Source: a virus
IMG/VR virus record: IMGVR_UViG_3300030104_006867
Location: 1-37,028 of that record
Reading direction: 5' to 3' (one strand)
Length of the DNA stretch: 37,028 nucleotides
Below are positions 10,262 through 18,544 of the stretch, one piece after another (position 1 is the first letter of the stretch; each line of letters begins with the position of its first letter). The notes below the pieces were generated by a model, which was not told the origin of the DNA, did no database searches, and saw nothing but the letters and a program-made list of their open reading frames with translations. The position numbers and the translations under genes were made by a program.

Positions 10262-10453
10262 CTACAGGGGATCTGAATACGACAATTGATCTTCGGGACA
10301 TTTATCACGAACAACACGCAACACATTCATAAATTCATCAACGGTGTCACAATTTACGACCCTTTCTCTTCCCTCCTCAGAATATAGATATATTCTACGT
10401 TGAATTGTATCCACAACACAACGAGAAAGAAGATCTTTATCTTCTGGTTTCAT
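10262..10453 (-). CDS. Small conserved-type hypothetical protein (63 aa)
   Basis: Not recognised. A charged, probably alpha/beta protein with a single VDTIQRRIYLYSEEG segment and two or three cysteines; no membrane segment or signal peptide. It starts at an ATG 30 bp downstream of the 77-aa gene and is the last gene of the hub-fibre group before the intergenic region. Codon use and strand match its neighbours. Confidence 0.55.
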   Translation of the reverse strand: MKPEDKDLLSRCVVDTIQRRIYLYSEEGRERVVNCDTVDEFMNVLRVVRDKCPEDQLSYSDPL

Positions 10454-10483
10454 AAAATAATTATACCATTACGATGCATTGTA

Positions 10484-10717
10484 TCATATATCATCCTTAA
10501 TGTCAAGGGGTTCACCCATTATCACATAATAGCAGTTTACGGGCAGTCCATTTGTTTGAAGATGAACCTCAAGACCCTGAACTCTCTTTACTATTAATCC
10601 TTGATTGGCACCTATCTCCGTTAGGTGAACCGTGACTGTAGATAAATCAACTAATTTTTCCCACTCATCAGGTAAATTAATTAGATCTTTTTGAGATCTA
10701 CCATGTATGATTTCCAT
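10484..10717 (-). CDS. Free-standing tail-fibre C-terminal-type domain (77 aa)
   Basis: The whole protein aligns with residues about 241-320 of the 351-aa protein encoded at 12333-13388. Shared positions include GR, LP-x2-W-x2-LVD, TV-x-LT-x-IG, L-x-VK, NC-x-Y and GE-x2-DI. This beta-rich domain occurs at the C-terminus of many phage tail-fibre proteins. Here it stands alone, with its own ATG 2 nt after the stop of the 537-aa gene, so it is probably co-translated with that protein. Possible roles are an accessory tip subunit or an assembly chaperone. Either role is inferred; the homology is directly visible. Confidence 0.6.
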   Translation of the reverse strand: MEIIHGRSQKDLINLPDEWEKLVDLSTVTVHLTEIGANQGLIVKRVQGLEVHLQTNGLPVNCYYVIMGEPLDIKDDI

Positions 10718-10719
10718 AG

Positions 10720-12333
10720 TTATTTGTTATCTATAATATTTAAAGCAGTTGAAATACCCAAAACATCTTTCAATCTAATTTGGACATCCACCTCTTCATT
10801 TAATTTAGTTAGTGCCTGTCTCATTCCCCATATTCTAATACTATATTCATCATTTCTTTGTGCTCTCAATGCGTTGGTGGTTTCAATTAATATGTTATTG
10901 TCCCCCTCATCTGCCAAAAATGCAGTTTCAGCAGTGCTTGATATACCAAGTTTTTCCGTCACAGTATTCGCAACACCTGTAGAACAGTCTGACAGAGTTT
11001 GATAAAGCTGAGCAAAATCACCATCTGTAATACTAGAAAGTTGATCTCCCTCCACTGCAGCTGATCCACCACCTGCTCTCATGGGTTGACTTGCAAACCC
11101 AACTGGATAATACATTTTACCACCACCAACCTTAGGTTCCTCCACAGGGCCTGCTAATGGATCGCCTCTATCATTAAACTCCACAATGAACCCTGCCTCG
11201 TTAGGATCCCATGATTGCGGAACCTCAGGTTGTCCCGTTACATCTAATTTAATCGAAACTCCTGTGCCAACGGTGCTTGTTGATAATATTCCAACCTCCT
11301 GCGGCACAAAAGGATCAGTATCAAATCCATTTTGCGTAAGTCCACCTGGATTTTGAGCAGGAGACATTACATCTCCAAACCTATCGGTCAATGGTCTATT
11401 TGGTAATATAAATTTTGTTCTACCTTCATTTGCAAATTCATCAGGATCGCCTATGACTTTAAATGAGGTGAAAGTGTTATCATTGAGTTTAATATCTTTA
11501 TTTGATGTTTGATCAACAGTAAGTATGTTAACAAGTTGAGAGTTAGTATTGATACCAGTTAAATTTGGAACAACAGATAAATCCACTGATGCTGTTGCAA
11601 TACCAGTTATCTTCGCAGTGCCAGAAAATATTGCGGGATCATCAGGAATCACTATGTTACCCAAACCAAATGACTCTGAGAGACCTGCACCTAATGGTTC
11701 CATCACAGTTATAATAGAACCAGATTGAGCTATGGTTCCTATGAAACTGGATTTAAAAGTATCTCCTATATCTCTTGCATAAGGTTCATTATAAACTTGA
11801 AGTGCATACTTATGTCTAATATCAAAACCAAACTTTGATCCGTTAATAGTGGTGGTGAGTCCAGTCGATCCTAAAATTGTTGAAGTGCCTGTATTATCGA
11901 CCCCAAATCCAATGTCAGCTGCAGTATTAACAGGGAAGGATTGTAATTGTCCACCTCCACCAGGAGTAATTACGGTGATAGTGGTTGTTCCAACTCCAAC
12001 CTTATCAGCGTATCCATCGGTGTTTAATTTTATGCATCTTAAATCATATTCATCAGTTCCTTCACCATCATCGCTAAATAAAACCACTTGCCAAACTAGA
12101 TCACTTCGACAACCAGAGTCAAGTCTACCTTGATAAGCTTCTTCTACTTCTTGAAAGCTATCATTAACTTTTTTTGCCTCAGTTACTAAAACAGTATCTA
12201 AATTACTAATTGCATAATCATAGTCTGTTTTCTCATTATCAAGAATTACTATTTGATCCTGCAACACCGTGATTTGTTCTAATTTTCTTTCTAGTACATC
12301 ACTAGCTTTTTGCACCAAATCAGACGATAACAT
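10720..12333 (-). CDS. Virion structural protein, tail-fibre region (537 aa)
   Basis: The N-terminal ~70 residues form a likely coiled coil (SDLVQKASDVLERKLEQITV and onward), typical of a trimeric attachment stalk. A long beta-rich region follows with Gly-rich turns (VITPGGGGQLQSF) and then a helical C-terminus. No enzyme motif is seen. The ATG shares one base with the stop of the preceding 351-aa gene (TAATG), and the 77-aa fibre-domain gene follows 2 nt after its stop. It may be a fibre or a fibre-baseplate connector; I do not recognise a T4 counterpart. Confidence 0.6.
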   Translation of the reverse strand: MLSSDLVQKASDVLERKLEQITVLQDQIVILDNEKTDYDYAISNLDTVLVTEAKKVNDSFQEVEEAYQGRLDSGCRSDLVWQVVLFSDDGEGTDEYDLRCIKLNTDGYADKVGVGTTTITVITPGGGGQLQSFPVNTAADIGFGVDNTGTSTILGSTGLTTTINGSKFGFDIRHKYALQVYNEPYARDIGDTFKSSFIGTIAQSGSIITVMEPLGAGLSESFGLGNIVIPDDPAIFSGTAKITGIATASVDLSVVPNLTGINTNSQLVNILTVDQTSNKDIKLNDNTFTSFKVIGDPDEFANEGRTKFILPNRPLTDRFGDVMSPAQNPGGLTQNGFDTDPFVPQEVGILSTSTVGTGVSIKLDVTGQPEVPQSWDPNEAGFIVEFNDRGDPLAGPVEEPKVGGGKMYYPVGFASQPMRAGGGSAAVEGDQLSSITDGDFAQLYQTLSDCSTGVANTVTEKLGISSTAETAFLADEGDNNILIETTNALRAQRNDEYSIRIWGMRQALTKLNEEVDVQIRLKDVLGISTALNIIDNK

Positions 12334-13388
12334 TATTCTTTTCCTCCAGTATCATAGGTGTATCCTGCAATTGATGAGTGGGTGCTATCACCTGGATAAT
12401 CTTTTGGAGATTCTCCCACATACTCAGGAATATTTTTTTCAATATCTTTTCTCTCGCCATAAACATGATAAAAACAATTTGCCTGTATTAAATTATCAGA
12501 CGAAAGAATAATTTTATTTTCTATAATCTCTTTCACATGTAAAGATAAGTCTGGTTTACCTATTGGCGTGAGACTTACCGTGATTGAATCGGGATCAACT
12601 AATCCACTCCAATACTCTGGTAATTCTATCACATTTTTATTTTTAAGTCTACCTCTAACATAAACGTCTGACGTAGGGCCCTCTAAACAAACATGAGACA
12701 GTCTATGTCCTTTTTTCGTAGGGTGTTCAATGTCAAATTTTTTATTTTTTAATGCATGACCAGTAAAAATTTTACCTATCGCCACCTTTGCTTTTGTTAG
12801 TGGGGCAGTAGTGATTGATGCTTGTGTTCTCACGCTCGCACCAGTTTCCGCACCTGTTGTTGCTTCCACACCATTCCTTATCTCCGCACCAGCTTTTACT
12901 CTTGCACCAGCAGAGACATACGCTCCTGTCAAAAATTCATTTGTCAAAAGAATTGTAGTGGGAGATGCAATATTGATGGTCGAACTATTAACAACAGTCA
13001 TTATTAATGAGTTGACTGTAACTCCAACCATATCTAATGGTCCCTTGGTTATATCACCTAACTGAACATCTAATGGTGTTGGTGGACTCGGTGGTACTCC
13101 AAAATTACTAACCTTAAACAATCCAATACACTTTGCCGCAAGAGGATTCATGACTGGATTAGGTCGTGAAACCATCAATGCAGCATCTGGAATCTCAGGG
13201 ATAATGAAAGATGTTGGATTACCTATAAGGACCACACCATTGGCATATATTGAGCCTGGAATAGCAGATGGACCTATCCCAAGGTTTATTGGATCTCTAC
13301 CAGGTAAAATAGGACTCTCATTTAATCCTGGTAGTGCAGAGGATACTGTTAATTGATTTCCTACATGAACATCGGTAAACTGAGACAT
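12333..13388 (-). CDS. Tail-fibre-like structural protein with conserved C-terminal domain (351 aa)
   Basis: The N-terminal part (VHVGNQLTVSSALPG and onward) is beta-rich and Pro/Gly-rich. Residues about 150-200 are an Ala/Thr/Val stretch with repeated short beta turns (SAGARVKAGAEI). Residues about 220-330 form a recognisable C-terminal fibre domain: GHRLSHVCLEGP, VYVRGRLKNKNVIELPEYW, then TVSLTPIG. A copy of the last part is encoded alone at 10484-10717. The gene lies 4 nt after the 209-aa spike-like gene and shares a TAATG junction with the 537-aa gene. The domain is common in short phage fibres; the receptor or partner is unknown. Confidence 0.6.
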   Translation of the reverse strand: MSQFTDVHVGNQLTVSSALPGLNESPILPGRDPINLGIGPSAIPGSIYANGVVLIGNPTSFIIPEIPDAALMVSRPNPVMNPLAAKCIGLFKVSNFGVPPSPPTPLDVQLGDITKGPLDMVGVTVNSLIMTVVNSSTINIASPTTILLTNEFLTGAYVSAGARVKAGAEIRNGVEATTGAETGASVRTQASITTAPLTKAKVAIGKIFTGHALKNKKFDIEHPTKKGHRLSHVCLEGPTSDVYVRGRLKNKNVIELPEYWSGLVDPDSITVSLTPIGKPDLSLHVKEIIENKIILSSDNLIQANCFYHVYGERKDIEKNIPEYVGESPKDYPGDSTHSSIAGYTYDTGGKE

Positions 13389-13392
13389 TTTC

Positions 13393-14022
13393 CTACCCTC
13401 CCACTATATTTTTTGCCAATTTTGTTATTGATTCAGTCCACTGAAGAATAGACAAGTTACCTGTACCAGGTATTCTAAGAGCATCAGCACCCTCAATAGT
13501 TTGAACATCACCACCCTCTATTTTAATATTACCTAAGGAGGCTACATTCATAGAATTTTTACCACTCACACCACAAGAGTCACCAGCGTCCATTTTAATT
13601 TTATCAGATTTTCCAACTATTTGAGACCCTCTAAGATTAACATAACCAGTTTCTTTTCCGTCACCAGTGGCAATTAAGTCTACGTTTTGAGCAGACAAAA
13701 CTATCTTTCCTCTCGGTGCATGAATAATCACATCTCCATTTTCAGCATACCATAATCCTGCCATACCATTATCAGATCCTGTATATGCAGCTGGTCTCTC
13801 GCCACACATAATTTCAAAGACAGCAGGAGCACTATTTATTATGCTACCCTTCAATTTACCAGTTTGTTGTAACCCAATATAATGAGCCCTTTTAAATCCC
13901 ATAGGAAAAATATTACGAAGCATCACAGACATCTTGGCATTATTTCTAGCGACAGCTCCAAGAAATAATCCACCCTCAGTGGTATTAAAATTTTGTTGTT
14001 GAGTTACTTTAGTTTGAGACAT
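13393..14022 (-). CDS. Beta-helical baseplate spike-like protein (209 aa)
   Basis: Residues about 96-185 have the short, alternating strand pattern of a beta-helical needle (DVIIHAPRGKIVLSAQNVDL, then repeated G-x-IK and NI-x-I turns). This resembles the C-terminal spike of T4 gp5 and VgrG proteins, but is encoded separately. The N-terminal part may bind the hub. It shares a TAATG junction with the gp5-like hub gene directly upstream, which supports a hub or spike role. No zinc- or iron-binding tip motif of the PAAR type is seen. Function is inferred from repeat pattern and position. Confidence 0.5.
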   Translation of the reverse strand: MSQTKVTQQQNFNTTEGGLFLGAVARNNAKMSVMLRNIFPMGFKRAHYIGLQQTGKLKGSIINSAPAVFEIMCGERPAAYTGSDNGMAGLWYAENGDVIIHAPRGKIVLSAQNVDLIATGDGKETGYVNLRGSQIVGKSDKIKMDAGDSCGVSGKNSMNVASLGNIKIEGGDVQTIEGADALRIPGTGNLSILQWTESITKLAKNIVGG

Positions 14023-17000
14023 TATCTAACGGTGGTTCGAGCAGCAGGGCCAACATTTCCAACACAATCAACCACCTGCACAACAGGGGTTTCAGGATCA
14101 GCATCAGGAATTTGATCTGGTCTGAGACATTTTATGACAGGGATCAAAACAGCATTGTATCCAGTACTGGTATTTATTCTAACATCTGGCATTGATGTAA
14201 ATCCAGCACCAGATCTTGTAACGGTTATGTTTTGAATTCTACCATCAGACCTTGATATCACTGCTTGAGCACCATTATCAGGAATAATTTCAACGGTGTC
14301 ATTTACAGGATCATATCCAAATCCCTCATTGTCTATTACTATTTCATCTAATGTGCAAATCAAAGGATAAGTTGGTGTTTTTGTGTCATCAAAATCCTCT
14401 GGTATTGTTGAAGGGCAAGCAGGTGCTGAAAGTGTAACAGATATATCACCATTTCCAAAAGTTCCCCAATCCTCATCATCCATGAGATCTTTCATTATAT
14501 CATCAAGATTTAAATTCTTTCCTTTTCCATTAGTGTTATTTGCGAGGAAGTTTCTTATGTCAGCGTCTGTGTATCCCAAGAACTTAGCTCTTGTATAATC
14601 CTTTGTGTATCCAAAGTATAGATCACCATCACCATTATTACTTCTGTTTATATTTAGAACATTATATGATAAAATACTGTAAAAAGTCTCTGCTGATACT
14701 TTATTAGCAACTGGATATGGATCAAGAGATGATTTTATAATTTGATTGTAAGGATTTCTAACTACAAAAGCAACTCCAGCAGGATTAAAATCCCACAAAT
14801 TAGTAGTAGCTAATTTTTCGGGATCTTTATGTGGTAAATTTTCAATCGTAACCGTCAATTGATGAATTCCAGGTTCAACGTCACCAGCATAAGCAGCAAA
14901 AATAGACACGTTATGAGATTGGAACTCTGTTGTTTGAGCCAATTCAACTCCATCCCAAGAGACTGTTGCTTTATTATCTGATTGAAATTCAATTTGATAT
15001 TTTCCACCAAAAGTGGCATCGATCTCCCAAATTGCAGTGTGTGCTCCAAGTAATGCCTTTGTGTTTGATGGATACACCGCATAATTTTTCATGAAGGGTG
15101 ACCATAAACCTTCAACACCTCTAGGGAGATTATCAGCTGACCTCACCCAAGGAGTTTGTTGTGCGATGGGATCAATTCTTGGGTCATCTTTCAAGTTACC
15201 AACTCTATACAAAATATTATTGTCTTGATCATAAATTTGAGGTATCTCGGTAAGACTAGTTTGAGTAAAAGTTCCCACAGTTTCATTATTATATCTAAAT
15301 TTCCATTCATCATCAAGAATAGAATTATCATTAGGATTTGTATCTGTTTGTTCGACACCAAACTTCTCCCAATCCCACCTTTCATCTATTAGAGCGATGT
15401 TAGTAAAGTCAACCGTTCTATCTCCAGTTGTATTTAAACCAACAGGAAAATTCTTCATGTCATTTAATACAATGCCACCAGTTGATCCGATCCCAGTTAT
15501 GGTGCATCCTGGCAAGTCATTCTCGTTAAAACCATCATCAATACAAACTATCGGTTTTCCTGGTAATTGTATACAGTCACCATAGTATAAAATGATAATA
15601 TCATCGTAATTAAATCTAACCCAATCACCATTTCTTCTTTGAACAACAGTTTGGCATCGATTAGCCCATGTTCTATTCATTCCACCAGTAGACCCATCTG
15701 GTCGGAACATGTATCCATATCCACCATCACGAATTACAACTTTGGTTACACCCACAACTGTATCTTCAGTGTCTGTATCAACACTTGATATGATGTTTAC
15801 AATATCTCCAACTTCATATGAGGATCCTTTATTATTGATCGATAGTAAAGTGATACCTCCAGTATCAACGGTTTCAATATCAAGAGTTAATCCAGATCCA
15901 CTACCACCAGTTGTGCTTTGATTAGTTGATCCTGCTACATATCCACTACCACCAACTAAATTCTTTAATGTCAAAGCACCACCACTTGCATCGACGGTCT
16001 CGATCTCGACAGTTGCATTTTTACCATTCCTGTTAAATCCTACAAAATCTGGATCGTCAATTACATTTATTTTGGCTCCCATACCAGAGTGGTTTATACA
16101 ATAATAATATAAGGTATTTGGTGTATTGTTGTTGACGATTATTCTAGAATACGCAATCTCTGTTCCAGGTATTCCATCAATAGTAACTCCCCTTTCATAC
16201 TCTACACCACCATTCCAAGTTCCATTATCTGTCTCAGAAAATCTCAATTGATGAGTTTTATTTGTCTCATCCTGTTGATCAAAAATATATGTATTGCCTC
16301 TAATAAATGTTAATACTCTTTGTTGTCTACCATCAACGACATATTTATTACCACCACTTGTTTTTTTAACAGTAACAATAAATGTCACTCCTATCCCCGT
16401 CCCAGATCCTTGACCAAATTGACCTCCAGTTAATTCACCACCAGTGCCATCACCAATTGTTGTTCCTGCTCCAACATTTGTAGTTCCTATTCCTGTTCCG
16501 ATTCGAGTAGTTTTACCAATACTGACATCACCCCATCCCCCTCTTCCACGACCACATCTATCATCAAATTCAACGTTAGGTGTTGAAGAATATTCTCCAG
16601 GTAAAATTATATCAACACTGAATAATGATCCTGCTGTATCAACAATGGCATTGCCAGTGGCACCTGATCCATTTCCTCCCCAGAAAAGAACATCTGGTAA
16701 TCCACATAACAAAGGCCCTGTGTCGCACTTTTGTCCAGTAATATCTACTGCAGTATCAAGAGCATCTTGAGGATCAAAGAAGAATTCATATTTCTCAATA
16801 TCATCAGGAACATTTGTTATATCTCTAAACTTTTGTCCAACTTTTTTTGCTTTATCAAATACACTTTTAATATCAATTTTAATTTTATTTGGTTTACCCC
16901 CATCTATTGGATTCCATGCACTTGCCTCCTCAGGGCCACCTTGAGTAAATTCGCATCTTAAAAGTGATAAAATAGATTCTAATACATCACCAATGGCATT

Positions 17001-18281
17001 TAAAAAATCAACTCCTGCTAGTGCAAATCCAGATAACTTACTCATTATCCCAGTTATACCACCCAACACCCCTTGAATTAATGCGGATATTTGTCCTACT
17101 ATTTGACCTATAAATGTTCCTACAAAATTTTCAATTAAACATGAAGTTACATTTACTATTTTGTCAAATACAACCTCTATCGCATTTCTTATCAAATCTC
17201 CTAGATTAGCTATCAACAAGTTAAAAGCACAAGATATTCCTTTTAAAATTAATGCTATTATTTCATTTTGTTTGAATCTCCCTGTCGCTGGAAAAGCACC
17301 CTTGACTGCATTCCATATTGAGTTGAATTGTGCAAGTAATTTTTCTTTTACATTTTCAATTATTTCTTTCATCCACTCTGCCATCTGTTTGGCACCCTTA
17401 TTTATTTCATCCTGAAAAGAATCTAAACTCTCTTGTGCTGCGTTAAGATTACCAATTCCAACTCTAAGTAAACCGCCTAATCCTGTGGTTGATAGTCCTA
17501 TAGGTATACCATCTGCACCAGTGCCTCTTGGATTACCGTTTTCATCAAAACCTAAACTTTGATTAAAATTTAAAAGTTTTGCCTTTAGAAGATCAATATT
17601 TTTAATTACCCCCTCAAATGCTTTACCAATTCCCACGACAGAATTATCACTATTATCTTTGCCCTTAACTGTAGGGATTACAATATCAGGGTCTAAAGCA
17701 AATGAATCTTGATTCCAATCAAATAGACTTGCATCAGTATAATTGTATATCTCTCCGAAATTTTTACCCGATAAATTTGCATACCCAGTCCAAGCCTCAT
17801 TGTAAAGGGTGTTTGGAATTAAAAATGCTTGAGTAGTAAGATCAAATCCACTAACGGGTTCATACTTCGTAGTTTTCTTTATCTGTGGATCTGATATGGT
17901 ATTCGGAACAACCCTGTCAATAAAATATTCTTCCGTGTCAGTGTCCATGTAAACATAAACATAACTTCCACGAGGGAGAATTTGATTCCCTGTGGACTCA
18001 CCCCTTAACCCTGATGTGTGATATTGAGGATATGCCCAAGAAAATCCTCCAGTCGGAACAAATTTCCCGTCATCCTCAGTAAATAATTTTATTTTGTATC
18101 GAGGATATATTACCTTAGGGTTTGGATTATCCTCACCATCATTATATTTTGTCTTTTGAAGAGTCTCTATGTAACTTGCATTATCATCTATCTGAGCTAA
18201 CTCTAGCTTTGTTTTGCCAGTGTGCTCTTCAATAAGTTTTTTTATTAACCTAGCTTGTTGAGAATCTAAATTAATCGTCAT
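14022..18281 (-). CDS. Giant gp5-like baseplate hub protein with cupredoxin and PA14-like domains (1419 aa)
   Basis: Residues 58-125 look like the OB-fold of phage hub proteins: YPRYKIKLFTEDDG, then GGFSWAYPQ, a Gly-rich loop and ILPRGSYVYVYMD. Residues about 290-450 are hydrophobic and helical (IGQIVGQISALIQGVLGGIT), unusual for a hub. Residues about 640-740 form a cupredoxin-like domain with His677 and Cys728-x2-His731-x2-Met734. Residues about 1080-1170 resemble a PA14/lectin beta-sandwich (KYQIEFQSDNKATVSWDG, then GIHQLTVTIEN). No lysozyme domain is visible, unlike T4 gp5. The start ATG lies inside the last codons of the CP12-like gene upstream (11-nt overlap). It follows the gp27-like gene, matching a hub role. 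The gp5 assignment is an inference from fold pattern and order. Confidence 0.6.
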   Translation of the reverse strand: MTINLDSQQARLIKKLIEEHTGKTKLELAQIDDNASYIETLQKTKYNDGEDNPNPKVIYPRYKIKLFTEDDGKFVPTGGFSWAYPQYHTSGLRGESTGNQILPRGSYVYVYMDTDTEEYFIDRVVPNTISDPQIKKTTKYEPVSGFDLTTQAFLIPNTLYNEAWTGYANLSGKNFGEIYNYTDASLFDWNQDSFALDPDIVIPTVKGKDNSDNSVVGIGKAFEGVIKNIDLLKAKLLNFNQSLGFDENGNPRGTGADGIPIGLSTTGLGGLLRVGIGNLNAAQESLDSFQDEINKGAKQMAEWMKEIIENVKEKLLAQFNSIWNAVKGAFPATGRFKQNEIIALILKGISCAFNLLIANLGDLIRNAIEVVFDKIVNVTSCLIENFVGTFIGQIVGQISALIQGVLGGITGIMSKLSGFALAGVDFLNAIGDVLESILSLLRCEFTQGGPEEASAWNPIDGGKPNKIKIDIKSVFDKAKKVGQKFRDITNVPDDIEKYEFFFDPQDALDTAVDITGQKCDTGPLLCGLPDVLFWGGNGSGATGNAIVDTAGSLFSVDIILPGEYSSTPNVEFDDRCGRGRGGWGDVSIGKTTRIGTGIGTTNVGAGTTIGDGTGGELTGGQFGQGSGTGIGVTFIVTVKKTSGGNKYVVDGRQQRVLTFIRGNTYIFDQQDETNKTHQLRFSETDNGTWNGGVEYERGVTIDGIPGTEIAYSRIIVNNNTPNTLYYYCINHSGMGAKINVIDDPDFVGFNRNGKNATVEIETVDASGGALTLKNLVGGSGYVAGSTNQSTTGGSGSGLTLDIETVDTGGITLLSINNKGSSYEVGDIVNIISSVDTDTEDTVVGVTKVVIRDGGYGYMFRPDGSTGGMNRTWANRCQTVVQRRNGDWVRFNYDDIIILYYGDCIQLPGKPIVCIDDGFNENDLPGCTITGIGSTGGIVLNDMKNFPVGLNTTGDRTVDFTNIALIDERWDWEKFGVEQTDTNPNDNSILDDEWKFRYNNETVGTFTQTSLTEIPQIYDQDNNILYRVGNLKDDPRIDPIAQQTPWVRSADNLPRGVEGLWSPFMKNYAVYPSNTKALLGAHTAIWEIDATFGGKYQIEFQSDNKATVSWDGVELAQTTEFQSHNVSIFAAYAGDVEPGIHQLTVTIENLPHKDPEKLATTNLWDFNPAGVAFVVRNPYNQIIKSSLDPYPVANKVSAETFYSILSYNVLNINRSNNGDGDLYFGYTKDYTRAKFLGYTDADIRNFLANNTNGKGKNLNLDDIMKDLMDDEDWGTFGNGDISVTLSAPACPSTIPEDFDDTKTPTYPLICTLDEIVIDNEGFGYDPVNDTVEIIPDNGAQAVISRSDGRIQNITVTRSGAGFTSMPDVRINTSTGYNAVLIPVIKCLRPDQIPDADPETPVVQVVDCVGNVGPAARTTVR

Positions 18282-18540
18282 ACACTCTACACTCTAATGC
18301 ATCTGGATGATTGTCACAATAGACCTCCAAATGTTGATCTTCATGCCTTGTATGCCAATCATTAATCTTTGCGTCATTTTCATCAACTTCATCCTCACTA
18401 TGAGCATGAAATGCATCGTTATGTAATTTTAAATCTTCCTTAGTATATTCGATCATACCATGATTGATATGTTCTTTATGATCTTTGGGATCAATATAGA
18501 CCTCATGGTCTAAATCGTGATCTGGTGTATTAGTTGTCAT
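18271..18540 (-). CDS. Small acidic, His-rich protein with a CP12-type C-terminal tail (89 aa)
   Basis: The C-terminus reads YCDNHPDALECRVYDD, with Cys75 and Cys84 spaced C-x8-C. This matches the C-terminal disulfide loop and tail of CP12, the part that binds Calvin-cycle GAPDH. The N-terminal CP12 cysteine pair and the central AWDAVEEL motif are absent. Instead residues 1-70 are acidic and rich in histidine (12 His in the protein), which could bind metal. The start at 18540 is preferred because GGAG lies 9 nt upstream; an ATG at 18555 lacks a ribosome site. The gene sits between the gp27-like and gp5-like genes and overlaps the latter by 11 nt, so it could alternatively be a virion or assembly factor. 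The resemblance is seen; the function is inferred. Confidence 0.6.
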   Translation of the reverse strand: MTTNTPDHDLDHEVYIDPKDHKEHINHGMIEYTKEDLKLHNDAFHAHSEDEVDENDAKINDWHTRHEDQHLEVYCDNHPDALECRVYDD

Positions 18541-18544
18541 GGGT

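Noticed and set aside
14022-18281. Lysozyme domain expected in a gp5 counterpart
   Set aside because: No recognisable lysozyme catalytic pattern was found; the gp5-like call rests on the OB-like start and gene order only.
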